Below, piece after piece: positions 63,559-64,000 of a stretch of DNA of 64,000 bases. The stretch's first letter is position 1. Every line of letters starts with the position of its first letter. The position numbers and the translations under genes are program-made. The notes beneath the pieces are model-generated. The model ran no database searches. It worked only from the letters and a program-made list of their open reading frames with translations, and had not been told where the DNA came from. Source of the stretch: Azospirillum fermentarium (GTDB lineage: Bacteria; Pseudomonadota; Alphaproteobacteria; Azospirillales; Azospirillaceae); NCBI RefSeq assembly GCF_025961205.1, contig NZ_JAOQNH010000001.1:520001-584000 (forward strand). Reading direction: 5' to 3'.

Positions 63559-64000
63559 TTAAATATTCAGGGTAAGAATCCGCGCCGCCTGCGCCGCACC
63601 ATCCAGCGCCATGGGCAGCGGCGCGGGTTCCGGGGCGGCCAGGGCGGCGTCGATGCCGGCGGCCAGCGTGGCTGGGGACAGGGTGGCCTCGTCCACCACC
63701 GTCAGCCGGCCCCGCCCGGCCAGCAGCCGGGCGCGGGTGGCCTGTTCGGTCTCGCCCCCCGTGGCGAACGGCACCACCACCGACCGGCACCCGGCCTGGA
63801 GCAGATCCATCACCGTGTTGTACCCGGCCTGCGACACCGACAGGCGGCAGCGGGCCAGGAGGGCGGGGAAGTCGCGCCGCGCCCGTTCCACCACCACCCC
63901 CGGCGGGGCCTCGGCCACCAAAGCGGCAAAGTCCGCATCGGGCACGTCGGGGCCGGCCAGCAGCCGCCACGTCCCGCCGCGGGCGGTGCTGAGCGGGCGG
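63559..64000 (-). CDS. glycosyltransferase, GT28/MurG-like, C-terminal part
   Basis: Only the last about 147 codons are in the window; the frame runs off the right edge, so the start lies outside. Visible are FPALLARCRLSVSQAGYNTV, MDLLQAGCRSVVVPFATGGE and TEQATRARLLAGRGRL, the nucleotide-sugar binding end of GT-B glycosyltransferases of the COG4671 type. The Gly-Gly-Glu/Gln loop (ATGGETEQATRA) is typical. Donor and acceptor unknown. Confidence 0.8.
   Translation of the reverse strand, partial: RPLSTARGGTWRLLAGPDVPDADFAALVAEAPPGVVVERARRDFPALLARCRLSVSQAGYNTVMDLLQAGCRSVVVPFATGGETEQATRARLLAGRGRLTVVDEATLSPATLAAGIDAALAAPEPAPLPMALDGAAQAARILTLNI

Noticed and set aside
1-64000. CRISPR array, prophage or insertion sequence
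   Set aside because: No regularly spaced repeats, no phage structural genes and no transposase seen on either strand.

Overview
The window is GC-rich, gene-dense chromosomal DNA from a motile alphaproteobacterium, most likely Rhodospirillales and Azospirillum-like. This rests on a ChvG/ChvI two-component pair next to PEP carboxykinase, a large flagellin with a sigma54-type promoter, three chemoreceptors, a SAM-II riboswitch in front of metZ, a 180-kDa-class NAD glutamate dehydrogenase and GlnD. The genus is an inference; no rRNA is present.

Layout. 0-8 kb: chvG-chvI (minus), a HugZ-like flavoprotein, GTP-type PEP carboxykinase and an orphan oligopeptide-type binding protein. 8-11.4 kb: orphan motA, a FemAB-like acyltransferase, then an AT-richer island with a zinc-ribbon protein and a phosphoribosyltransferase-GNAT fusion. 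11.4-18.5 kb: a hybrid histidine kinase with two FixL-like PAS domains, divergent from the glutamate dehydrogenase. 18.5-27.9 kb: rsmB, heparinase-family gene and purH, with a second AT-rich two-gene insert between rsmB and the heparinase gene; then a WYL regulator, a VOC protein and an S10 peptidase. 28-34 kb: flagellin, RidA, a second FemAB-like protein and a dCache chemoreceptor. 34-39.8 kb: accA, rlmD, thioesterase, SAM-II riboswitch/terminator with metZ, phasin. 39.9-43.6 kb: emrAB-type efflux pair with a divergent TetR gene and two matching operators. 43.7-47.2 kb: an accessory locus coding for a 940-aa DUF4157/HEXXH protein and a small partner. 47.4-50.8 kb: minus-strand operon yggT-yggU-folD-corA-modD. 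51 kb: tRNA-Ala(CGC) with its own promoter and terminator. 51.4-55 kb: orphan DctP, chemoreceptor, orphan HigA-like antitoxin. 55-64 kb: glnD, gamma-glutamyltransferase, a guanidine-II riboswitch with its SMR exporter, a class-I amidotransferase, a third chemoreceptor coupled to a small secreted protein, and the end of a glycosyltransferase.

Themes. Nitrogen and glutamate metabolism recurs (GDH, GlnD, GGT, PuuD-like, guanidine export), as do chemotaxis and motility parts scattered away from any main operon (motA, flagellin, three MCPs). The least understood material is the DUF4157 locus and the two AT-rich inserts. No CRISPR array, insertion sequence or phage was seen.
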